Origin: Gemmatimonas sp.
GTDB taxonomy: Bacteria; Gemmatimonadota; Gemmatimonadetes; Gemmatimonadales; Gemmatimonadaceae
Direction: 5' to 3'
Assembly: GCF_031426495.1 (NCBI RefSeq)
Contig: NZ_JANPLK010000002.1
Span: 183,481-247,480 of the forward strand
Length of the DNA stretch: 64,000 nt
Under the pieces are notes generated by a model, which saw nothing but the letters and a program-made list of their open reading frames with translations, was not told the origin of the DNA and searched no databases. Shown piece by piece: positions 54,247-61,284 of this stretch. Every line of letters starts with the position of its first letter. Positions within the stretch are counted from its first letter, which is position 1. Made by a program: the position numbers and the translations under genes.

Positions 54247-55847
54247 GCGTTCGCTCCCGCATTTGCTCCCGCATTTGCTGCTGCATTTGCTTGTGCATTT
54301 GCTGCTGCAGTCGCGCCCACCGTGACACCAGCCTCACCACTCAGCATGGCGCGGCCCAGCGTGTCACGATTCCGCGCGCTCTCGATAAGCGTACCGTTGT
54401 GCATCGCGAAGACGCGATCGGCCAACACCACCACTTCATCGAGATCGCTGCTGTATACCACCACCGCCATGCCCGCGTCGCGCGCTGCCCGCAACGCCTG
54501 ATGGACTGCATCGGTCGCGACAAAATCGAGCCCGCGCGAGGGATTCTCGACCACCAGGGCCTCGCGCGCGGCCGCGAGTTCGCGTCCGAGCACCAGCTTC
54601 TGCTGGTTGCCACCGGAGAGTGTGCGCGCCACGGCGTCTGCACCCGATGCACGCACATCGAATCGCTGCAGCAGCGTAGACGTGCGGGCACGGAAACCGT
54701 TCCAGTCGATCACGCCGCGTCGCGTGCCGGCACCCTGCAGCGCCGTGTTCTCGAACAGGGGCGCATCGAGCAACAGGGCATCGCGGTGTCGATCTTCCGG
54801 CACGAAGCCCACGCTCTCGGGAATGGCGCGGGTACCGGACGTCGGCGCCAAGCGCCCGGCCAGCACGCGCAACAGCTCATGTTGGCCGGCGCCTTCCACG
54901 GCGCCGATGCCGACGATCTCACCGGCACGCACCTGCAGCGTGGCCGATCGCACGCGCTCTACGCCGTTGACATCACGCACCGCAACCGCGTTGAGCGCGA
55001 GGACCGGCGGTCGGGGAGCGACATCGGCGTGGTCGTTCGCGGTGTGTGCAGTCTCGACACGGTTTGCCATCACATCAGGCGCGTCAATTTCGGCGAGGAC
55101 ATCGGCCGTGCGCACCAGGGCACCGCCAAGCATCGCGTCAGCGACACGGGTCTGATCGGTATCGCGTGCCGGCGTACTGAGCACCGTGCGTCCGCGGTGC
55201 AGCACCGTGATGTCATCGGCCACGGCGAGCGCGTCGCGTAACTTGTGCGTGATCAGCACCACCGCATTCCCGGCGTCGGCATAGCCGCGAATCCAACGCA
55301 GCAACTCTGCCGCTTCCTCCGGCGCCAGCACCGCGGTGGGTTCGTCCAGAATGAGCAGTGTCACGTCGCGCGCGAGCGCCTTCACGATTTCGCAGCGCTG
55401 TTGCGCACCAACGGGAAGGTCCTGCACGCGCGCCTCTGGATCGAGCGCCAGGCCTGCTCGTGCGGCAACCTCGCGAACCCGCGCTGCCGCGCGTTTCGGA
55501 TCGAAGCTGCCATGTCCACCCAGTGCGACGTTCTCGGACACGGTCATGGTGGGGACCAGCGTGAAATGCTGGTGCACCATCCCGATACCATGGGCCAGGG
55601 CATCTGATGGCGACCGCATGGTGATCGCTTGGTCACGCCACTGCATCACGCCCTGCTGGGCGCGCAACAATCCGAACACCACGCGCATCAGCGTGGTCTT
55701 GCCGGCGCCGTTCTCGCCCAGCAACGCATGCACGCTGCCGGCACGGACCTGCATCGACGCGCCCTCGAGCGCGCGCACACGACCGAATGCGTGCGTGATG
55801 CCGTTCAGTGAGAGCAGCACCGCGCCTGCCCGGGCAGCCGTCACCAT
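54243..55847 (-). CDS. Double ATPase of nucleoside-type ABC importer
   Basis: 534 residues from the ATG at 55847, which follows GGAGGG at a good distance. NBD1 has Walker A GENGAGKTTLMRV and LLILDEPTAVLAP. NBD2 has a degenerate Walker A (GIGAVEGAGQHELLRVL), the signature LSGGNQQKLVLGRELA and VVENPSRGLDF, as normal for RbsA-type and nucleoside ATPases. The C-terminus ends in an Ala/Asn-rich tail of ANAGANA type encoded by 12-bp tandem repeats. It starts 10 bp after the nif3 stop. Confidence 0.93.
   Translation of the reverse strand: MVTAARAGAVLLSLNGITHAFGRVRALEGASMQVRAGSVHALLGENGAGKTTLMRVVFGLLRAQQGVMQWRDQAITMRSPSDALAHGIGMVHQHFTLVPTMTVSENVALGGHGSFDPKRAAARVREVAARAGLALDPEARVQDLPVGAQQRCEIVKALARDVTLLILDEPTAVLAPEEAAELLRWIRGYADAGNAVVLITHKLRDALAVADDITVLHRGRTVLSTPARDTDQTRVADAMLGGALVRTADVLAEIDAPDVMANRVETAHTANDHADVAPRPPVLALNAVAVRDVNGVERVRSATLQVRAGEIVGIGAVEGAGQHELLRVLAGRLAPTSGTRAIPESVGFVPEDRHRDALLLDAPLFENTALQGAGTRRGVIDWNGFRARTSTLLQRFDVRASGADAVARTLSGGNQQKLVLGRELAAAREALVVENPSRGLDFVATDAVHQALRAARDAGMAVVVYSSDLDEVVVLADRVFAMHNGTLIESARNRDTLGRAMLSGEAGVTVGATAAANAQANAAANAGANAGANA
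54248..54311. repeat. 12-bp tandem repeat in the ATPase gene 3' end
   Basis: About five units of GCATTTGCTCCC type, with variants ending GCT or TGT, encode the ANA-rich C-terminus on the minus strand. Whole-codon units allow length change without frameshift. Confidence 0.85.
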
Positions 55848-55857
55848 CGCGGAGGGA

Positions 55858-56694
55858 TCACGATCCCGTTGGGAGATGCAAGAAGGTCCAGGGGAGCCCG
55901 AAGCGCGTTTCGAGAAAGGCACCGAGCGCCTGCACACCGAGTGTCTCGGTCGCGTAATGCCCGGCGTAGATCACACACAGGTCGTGCTCCATCGCATCGA
56001 CGGTGGTGTGATGCGGCCCCTCGCCCACGATGAGCGTATCGACGCCGCGATCCCGCGCTTCGCGCAGCGACTCCGACGACGCGCCGCCACCGGTGCAGAT
56101 CGCCCACCGCAGCGTACGTCGACCCTGCGCCGGAATCGACGTGCGCACGCTGCCGCCGTAGCGGGCCGAAAAGGCCTGCACGCGATGCACCAGCTCGTCG
56201 GTGGGCTCGTTGGCCGCTCCGGTTACGCCAATGTCCACGGTCTTGAATCGTGCGAACCCCCCATCGGGTGTAAGCCCCAGCGCCTGCGCCAATCGTACGT
56301 TGTTGCCATGCACCGCGTGCAAGTCCAGCGGCAGGTGCGACGAATACACCGCCAGACCGCCGGCCAGCATCGAGCGGAACTTCTCGTACTGCATCCCGAC
56401 CAGCGGCTGCACACCACTCCAGAACAAACCGTGGTGCACGATGAGTAGGTCGGCGCCGGAGATCACGGCTTCGGTGATGGCGGCGCGAGAGGCATCGACC
56501 GCGACCGCCACGCGACGCACGGTACCGGCGTTCGCCACCTGCAGTCCGTTCACCGCGCCCGGATAGTCAGGGAGTTCACTCGTGCGCAGTTCGGCGTCGA
56601 GCGCTGACACGATGTCTCGCAGCGGCACGGACGGCAGAGTGCTGCCGTTCCCGCTGGCCGCCGCGAGCATGCGATCCGTCGCTGGCGTGGACAT
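55858..56694 (-). CDS. Nif3-like dinuclear metal-centre protein
   Basis: 278 residues. The family motifs are NGLQVANAGTVRRVAVAVDA, LLIVHHGLFWSGVQPL (HHG, metal-binding), SSHLPLDLH and a C-terminal VGEGPHHTTVDAM. Nif3/YbgI proteins form hexameric rings with a two-metal site and are annotated as GTP cyclohydrolase 1 type 2, though the physiological role is unclear. Here the gene sits between the binding-protein gene (3-bp gap) and the ATPase gene (10-bp gap) of a nucleoside importer, so its substrate may be linked to the imported compound. Confidence 0.92.
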   Translation of the reverse strand: MSTPATDRMLAAASGNGSTLPSVPLRDIVSALDAELRTSELPDYPGAVNGLQVANAGTVRRVAVAVDASRAAITEAVISGADLLIVHHGLFWSGVQPLVGMQYEKFRSMLAGGLAVYSSHLPLDLHAVHGNNVRLAQALGLTPDGGFARFKTVDIGVTGAANEPTDELVHRVQAFSARYGGSVRTSIPAQGRRTLRWAICTGGGASSESLREARDRGVDTLIVGEGPHHTTVDAMEHDLCVIYAGHYATETLGVQALGAFLETRFGLPWTFLHLPTGS

Positions 56695-56697
56695 GAC

Positions 56698-57741
56698 TTA
56701 CTTCGCCGGCGGCAAAGGCTTTGCGCTGTCGGTGCCCTGCAGTAGATCGGTCAGCCCGGTGAAGGTGCCGGCCTTGAGCATGGCGCCCACGGAATCGCTC
56801 GCCGCCCTCGCCGTCGCCGGTACGCGATCGCGCATGGTCGGATTCACCACGAGACGCACGACGTCGTCCTTCACGCCGAGGTTGATCACACGTCCCTTGA
56901 ACGTACCGGCCTGTACTTCCCGGGCGAGCATGAGAAACGCCTTCGGCAAATCGATCACAACGCTGGCGATGATGACGTCGGGGGCGACGCTGTTCTGATC
57001 GGCGTTGGTGCCGAACGCGAGGATCTTCTTCTCACGCGCGGCCTGAAACACGCCGAGTCCGGCCGCGTCGGCGTTTTGCAAAATGATGTCCACGCCCTGC
57101 GCGATCTGCGCGAGTGCCTGTTCCTTGCCGGCGCTCACGTCATCCCAGTTGCCGATGTACGACGTGATGATGCTGACCTTCGGATTGACCGATTTGGCGC
57201 CGCGCTCGAAGGCGAGGAAGCTGGTCTTCACCGGCGGCAACTCGGTGCCGGCAATGAGGCCAATCTTGTTCGTCTTCGTCATCGCGCCAGCCAGCATGCC
57301 GGCTTGGTACGACGCTTCCTCGAACGCGAACGCGAGGCCCGCCAGGTTCGGCGCCGTGACCCGGCCCGAAGTGATGGCGTAATTCGTCTTCGGATAGCTG
57401 GGCGCCACGCGGCTTGCGGCTTCCTGGTACTCGAAGCCATTGCCGATCACGAGGTCGTAGCCCTGCGCACCGTACTGCCGGAAGTTCTCATCGAACTCGG
57501 CCGGCGTCTTTGTCTGGATGTGCGACGTCTCGGCCCCCAGCGAATCGCGGATGGCGAGCAGCCCTTCGTGGGCAATGCCGTTCCAGGACTTGTCGGAGAT
57601 CGGACCCGGAGTCAGCAGGGCAACCCGCATCTTCTTGGCGCCGGTGGAGTCGGCGGTCGTTCCAGCCTTCTCGCCGCCGCAAGCGACGAGGAGACTGAGT
57701 AGGGCGCCAGCGGCGAAATGGGAGAAGCGATTCGTGACCAT
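56698..57741 (-). CDS. BMP-family substrate-binding lipoprotein
   Basis: 347 residues. A signal peptide with lipobox (LLSLLVACG) anchors the protein. The BMP/Med fold is readable in KMRVALLTPGPISDKSWNG, GYDLVIGNGFEYQEAASRVA and KILAFGTNADQNSVAPDVII. BMP proteins (PnrA-like) bind purine or pyrimidine nucleosides. It is the first gene of the operon that continues with nif3, the double ATPase and two permeases. Confidence 0.93.
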   Translation of the reverse strand: MVTNRFSHFAAGALLSLLVACGGEKAGTTADSTGAKKMRVALLTPGPISDKSWNGIAHEGLLAIRDSLGAETSHIQTKTPAEFDENFRQYGAQGYDLVIGNGFEYQEAASRVAPSYPKTNYAITSGRVTAPNLAGLAFAFEEASYQAGMLAGAMTKTNKIGLIAGTELPPVKTSFLAFERGAKSVNPKVSIITSYIGNWDDVSAGKEQALAQIAQGVDIILQNADAAGLGVFQAAREKKILAFGTNADQNSVAPDVIIASVVIDLPKAFLMLAREVQAGTFKGRVINLGVKDDVVRLVVNPTMRDRVPATARAASDSVGAMLKAGTFTGLTDLLQGTDSAKPLPPAK

Positions 57742-57821
57742 AAAGGTATCCTTGCGGATGTTTAGGCGCGTTGATGTATCAATTATGGCGCTTTTGTGTT
57801 TCGTAAACGCCTGAGTGCGTA

Positions 57822-58805
57822 CTAGTCAAGAGAGACGCCAAGCAGCTCGAGGAGTCGCTCGAGATCATCGTTGGAGAAGAAGGCGATGCGGACTTCGCCT
57901 TTGTCCTTGGCTGATAGCTGAATGGACACGCCCGTCTGGAGTTTCCGCCGTAGGCGCTCTTCGATCTGTCGCACGGTGGCGGCTGAGGCGCCGGCGGGAA
58001 CTGTGGTTTCGGCTTCCGATGGCTTCTTGCCAGCGGCAGGGGGTTTGGGGCGCCCGGCCTGTACACGCCGCTCGACTTCACGCACCGAGAGCCCGCCGTC
58101 GATGATGTCACGGGCCATGTCCACGATCGCGCGCTCGGCGGCGAGCGGAAGTATGGCGCGGGCATGTCCGGCGGTCAGTTGCTTCTCCTGCAACATCCGG
58201 CGCACGGAGGCGGGGAGCTGTCGGAGGCGGAGCGCATTGGCGACGGTCGAGCGGTCCTTCCCGACGACGTCGGCCACTTCCTGGTTGCTGAGCTGGAATT
58301 CGTCGGCGAGTCGCTGATAGCCGTCGGCCTCTTCGATCGGGTCGAGGTCGGCGCGCTGAAGGTTCTCGATCATGGCGAGAACCAGGAGCGTCTTGTCGTC
58401 GACCGGCTTCACGAGCGCGGGGATCTCGGTCCAGCCCAAACGCGAGGCGGCGCGGAAGCGGCGCTCGCCGGCGATCAACTCGTAGCCCGTGCCGTTCGGG
58501 GCAGGGCGGACGGTAATCGGTTGCAGCAGTCCGTTCACGCGCAGGCTCGCTTCGAGGTCGGCCAGCTCCTCCGGCCGAAACTCCTGACGCGGCTGATACG
58601 GATTGGCGCGGATCTGCGAGAGTTTGAGTGTACGGAGCGGGGATTCCTCACGCTCGAGGTTCGGCGCGACAGCGGCGTTTACGTTCGATACCGCGTTCGC
58701 GTCGGCGCCGGTGGCGGCGGTCTTGGCGGCGTCCTTCGGGGCGTCACGTCGCGCCAGGAGGGCATCGAGCCCGCGACCGAGGCGGCGAGGGGGTTCAGGC
58801 GTCAT
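57822..58805 (-). CDS. parB: Chromosome-partitioning protein ParB
   Basis: 327 residues. The N-terminal region has RANPYQPRQEF and the CTP-binding motif GERRFRAASRLGWTEIPAL. The helix-turn-helix LSNQEVADVVGKDRSTVANA reads parS, and the C-terminal segment FFSNDDLERLLELL is the dimerisation domain. It loads at parS, spreads as a CTP-dependent clamp and drives segregation with ParA. It starts 32 bp after parA on the same strand. Confidence 0.97.
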   Translation of the reverse strand: MTPEPPRRLGRGLDALLARRDAPKDAAKTAATGADANAVSNVNAAVAPNLEREESPLRTLKLSQIRANPYQPRQEFRPEELADLEASLRVNGLLQPITVRPAPNGTGYELIAGERRFRAASRLGWTEIPALVKPVDDKTLLVLAMIENLQRADLDPIEEADGYQRLADEFQLSNQEVADVVGKDRSTVANALRLRQLPASVRRMLQEKQLTAGHARAILPLAAERAIVDMARDIIDGGLSVREVERRVQAGRPKPPAAGKKPSEAETTVPAGASAATVRQIEERLRRKLQTGVSIQLSAKDKGEVRIAFFSNDDLERLLELLGVSLD

Positions 58806-58837
58806 AAATGCTACGTAAGTGCTTGAGGCAATGAAGT

Positions 58838-59632
58838 TTATGCGCCTTCAACGGGCTTCGATGCGGCTGCGGTTCGATCGATGAGCTCGCGGGCCACGGC
58901 CATGTAGGCCTGCGCGCCGACGGACGACACGTCATACACCACGATCGGTTTGCCGAAGCTTGGCGCTTCGGCCAACCGGATGTTTCTGGGCACGACGGTA
59001 CTGAACACTTTGTCACCGAAGTGGGCGCGGGCATCGGCCGCGACTTGTCTCGAGAGGTTGAGACGGGCGTCGTACATGGTGAGGAGGACGCTGTCGACCT
59101 CAAGCTCGGGGTTGAGCGAATCCTGCACGCGCTGCACGGTGCCAAGCAGCTGCGAGAGTCCCTCGAGGGCGTAGTACTCGCACTGCAAGGGAATCAGGAT
59201 CGCGTCGGCCGCGACGAGCATGTTCAGCGTGATCAGGCCGAGTGATGGGGGGCAGTCGATGAGAATGAAGTCGTAGCGATCACGGATGGGCGCGAGGGCG
59301 TCGCGCATGCGTGTGCCGCGGTCTTCAGCATCGACCAGCTCGACTTCGGCGCCAGAAAGCTCGGGCGTGGTGGGCAAGACGTCGAGATGGCGGAACTGGA
59401 CGTTGCGAATGAGGGCCTGATCGACGGAGGCACCGCCGATGAGGACGTCGTAGCAGTCCACGGTGAAATCGTCGCGGGAAATGCCGCAACCGCTGGTGGC
59501 GTTGCCCTGGGGATCGGCATCGATGAGCAGCGTGCGCTGTTCGGCCACGGCGAGCGAGGCGGCGAGGTTCACAGCAGTGGTGGTTTTACCAACTCCACCT
59601 TTCTGATTGGCGATAGCGAGGATGCGTGCCAA
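58838..59632 (-). CDS. parA: Chromosome-partitioning ATPase ParA
   Basis: 264 residues. The start MARILAIANQKGGVGKTTTA has the deviant Walker A with the signature Lys (KGGVGKT), and FILIDCPPSLGLITLNML is the A'/Walker B region. This is the short chromosomal (Soj-like) form without an N-terminal DNA-binding domain. Two parS sites lie just upstream. Confidence 0.97.
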   Translation of the reverse strand: MARILAIANQKGGVGKTTTAVNLAASLAVAEQRTLLIDADPQGNATSGCGISRDDFTVDCYDVLIGGASVDQALIRNVQFRHLDVLPTTPELSGAEVELVDAEDRGTRMRDALAPIRDRYDFILIDCPPSLGLITLNMLVAADAILIPLQCEYYALEGLSQLLGTVQRVQDSLNPELEVDSVLLTMYDARLNLSRQVAADARAHFGDKVFSTVVPRNIRLAEAPSFGKPIVVYDVSSVGAQAYMAVARELIDRTAAASKPVEGA

Positions 59633-59788
59633 GAGTCGTCTGCGAGGAGGGTGCGCGGGGAGCGGTAGTATAGGTGCCGCTCAGGTCGTGGACTATCGTG
59701 TGAGCAGACCAATGCGGCGGTTTGGGGCACGAATTCAACCGTTTGGGCGTGTTCCAGTGCATTCTTGCCTCTCGTTGCCCATTCCCCG

Positions 59789-59804
59789 CGTTTCACGTGG
59801 AACC
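59789..59804. promoter_or_regulatory. parS site 1
   Basis: GTTTCACGTGGAAC at 59790-59803 matches the universal parS core with one change from the perfect palindrome. It lies 158 bp upstream of parA. Confidence 0.93.
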
Positions 59805-59842
59805 GCGAGCGGTACGCCGATCTCAGAGGGCCAAGATCACGC

Positions 59843-59858
59843 CGTTTCACGTGGAACA
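59843..59858. promoter_or_regulatory. parS site 2
   Basis: An identical 14-bp core, GTTTCACGTGGAAC at 59844-59857, followed by A as in the full consensus. It is 54 bp from site 1, suggesting cooperative ParB loading and possible parAB autoregulation. Confidence 0.93.
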
Positions 59859-59864
59859 GTTACC

Positions 59865-59908
59865 AAGAAAACGGGGAGGCCTGACAGTCAGGCCTCCCCG
59901 TTCTCTCG
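59865..59908 (-). terminator. Terminator after the SIMPL-domain gene
   Basis: ACGGGGAGGCCTG and CAGGCCTCCCCGT form a near-perfect stem. On the minus strand TTTTCTT follows. It ends the SIMPL gene's transcript before the parS sites. Confidence 0.88.
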
Positions 59909-59932
59909 TTCTTGTGCGACCGACCGCGTTTG

Positions 59933-60706
59933 CTACTTCGTGAAGCGCCAGCGAGTGGTGACGCTCACGGCAATGGTGGCCATGCCTTCGCTGACGGGGG
60001 TGGGGGCCGAGGCGTCGGCCATCTCCCTCTTGGCCATGGCCATGACCGCGCGGGGTTGCGGGCGCTCGTACTCGTTGATGTTCAGTTCGAGCAGTTCGGC
60101 CACCTGTCCGCCAGCGGCTTTGGCGGCGACCTCCGCCTGCCGGCGGGCGCTCTCGACAGCCTTGGTGAGGGCCGTTTCCTGCGCCTTGGCGCGGTCCTTC
60201 ACCAGAAAGTCGAGTCCAGCCACGCGATTGCCGCCGTTGGTGAGGGCCGCGTCGATGATCGGCCCGGCCTGCTCGATCTTGTCGGTCTCGACCTGTACGA
60301 TGTTGCTGACCCGGTAGCCGTCGATCATGACGCGCTGGGTCTTTTCATCGTATCGCTGAATAGGCATGACGCTGTAGTTGAGCGTCTGGATCTGCGAAGC
60401 GGGAATGCCCAAGGCGCGAATAGCGGCCAGGATCGCCGTCTGCTTCTTGTTGTTTTCCTGCGAGGCAATCGCGGCGGTCCTGGCTTGGGTTTCCATGCCG
60501 ACCTGCACCTGCGCGCGATCCGGGGCGACCTGCACTTCCCCGCGAGCCGAGACGACGATCTGCGGTGGCGGCTGCGGCATGGACATCTGCGCGGCGGCGT
60601 GCGTGGCCAGTGCGGGTGCGGCGAGCGCGCCGAGTACGAATGCGGCGGCGGTTAGCGGGCGAACGGCCCGGTTCGACAAACGAATGATCATGGTGACTCT
60701 CCTCAT
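59933..60706 (-). CDS. SIMPL-domain (DUF541) protein, secreted
   Basis: 257 residues. A signal peptide (LTAAAFVLGALAAPALATHA) leads to the SIMPL domain with PQIVVSARGEVQVAPDRAQV, TLNYSVMPIQRYDEKTQRVM and LARRQAEVAAKAAGGQV-like segments. The family is periplasmic or surface-associated and its function is poorly defined (oxidative-stress protection has been proposed for one member). Its start follows GATGAGGAGAG, a good ribosome-binding site, and a strong promoter is visible upstream. Confidence 0.92.
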   Translation of the reverse strand: MRRVTMIIRLSNRAVRPLTAAAFVLGALAAPALATHAAAQMSMPQPPPQIVVSARGEVQVAPDRAQVQVGMETQARTAAIASQENNKKQTAILAAIRALGIPASQIQTLNYSVMPIQRYDEKTQRVMIDGYRVSNIVQVETDKIEQAGPIIDAALTNGGNRVAGLDFLVKDRAKAQETALTKAVESARRQAEVAAKAAGGQVAELLELNINEYERPQPRAVMAMAKREMADASAPTPVSEGMATIAVSVTTRWRFTK

Positions 60707-60735
60707 CTATAAAGAAGGCGTGTGCTAGTGAATCG

Positions 60736-60765
60736 CTTATACCCCGAAGTTGCACATTCGGTCAA
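60736..60765 (-). promoter_or_regulatory. Sigma-70-type promoter of the SIMPL gene
   Basis: On the minus strand TTGACC is followed by an 18-bp spacer and TATAAG, about 30 bp before the coding start. Direct GTACAAAA-type repeats lie just upstream. Confidence 0.7.
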
Positions 60766-60976
60766 ATCCGGCACAGTTTGATGCCGAACCGTACAAAAGA
60801 TGTTTCAGAACGTGCTGCATTATCGCGACAGTACAAAATCATTATAAAGTCGTCATAGGCGCACCGTGTACTAAAATCATGAATAGTGTTTTAGCCGGTC
60901 GGGTGGGCCACCCACGCACCTGACGCCCACTCTTCGGAGACGAACCGATCCGAAAAACTTGCACACGCGCGCTGCT

Positions 60977-61232
60977 ATTCTTCGCGCCCTTCGCGCCCTT
61001 CGCGTCAAACTGCCGTGCTTTCGGCGTGCTCGGTACCGTCGGCTAGGCATCTGGTTCACGCGAAGTTCGCGAAGGGTCGCGAAGGGACGCGAAGAACAGC
61101 AAAAACATGGAATGGGGGATCGGTGTGGGCGGTCCGCGCTGCGCGAGCACCCAACTCTTGCTGTTGCTGTTCTTCGCGTGCTTCGCGGCCCTTCGCGCCC
61201 TTCGCGTGAACCGCGGTGCTTGCGCAGAACAC
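60977..61232. repeat. Three-arm inverted repeat of CCCTTCGCG units
   Basis: Arm 1 (60979-61007) and arm 3 (61161-61219) are direct copies built from CTTCGCG and CCCTTCGCG units. Arm 2 (61053-61106) is their inverse (CGCGAAGGG units), so arm 2 can pair with either. Arms 2 and 3 share the flank TTGCTGTTCTTCGCG, which echoes the CTGTTG flanks of the palindromes at 12.4 and 51.5 kb. Confidence 0.85.
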
Positions 61233-61284
61233 GGCGCCCTCCGCAGACGCGCCCTCCGCAAGCACGAGCACCCCGCACCGCGAC

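Larger units (their letters stand above)
60707..61284. other. 578-bp gap between SIMPL gene and mnmG
   Basis: No protein gene is supported. The left part is AT-rich and holds the SIMPL promoter and three GTACAAAA-type direct repeats at 60791, 60831 and 60868. The right part is the CCCTTCGCG-unit repeat cluster. The short Arg-rich frames across it are products of the repeats. Confidence 0.75.
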
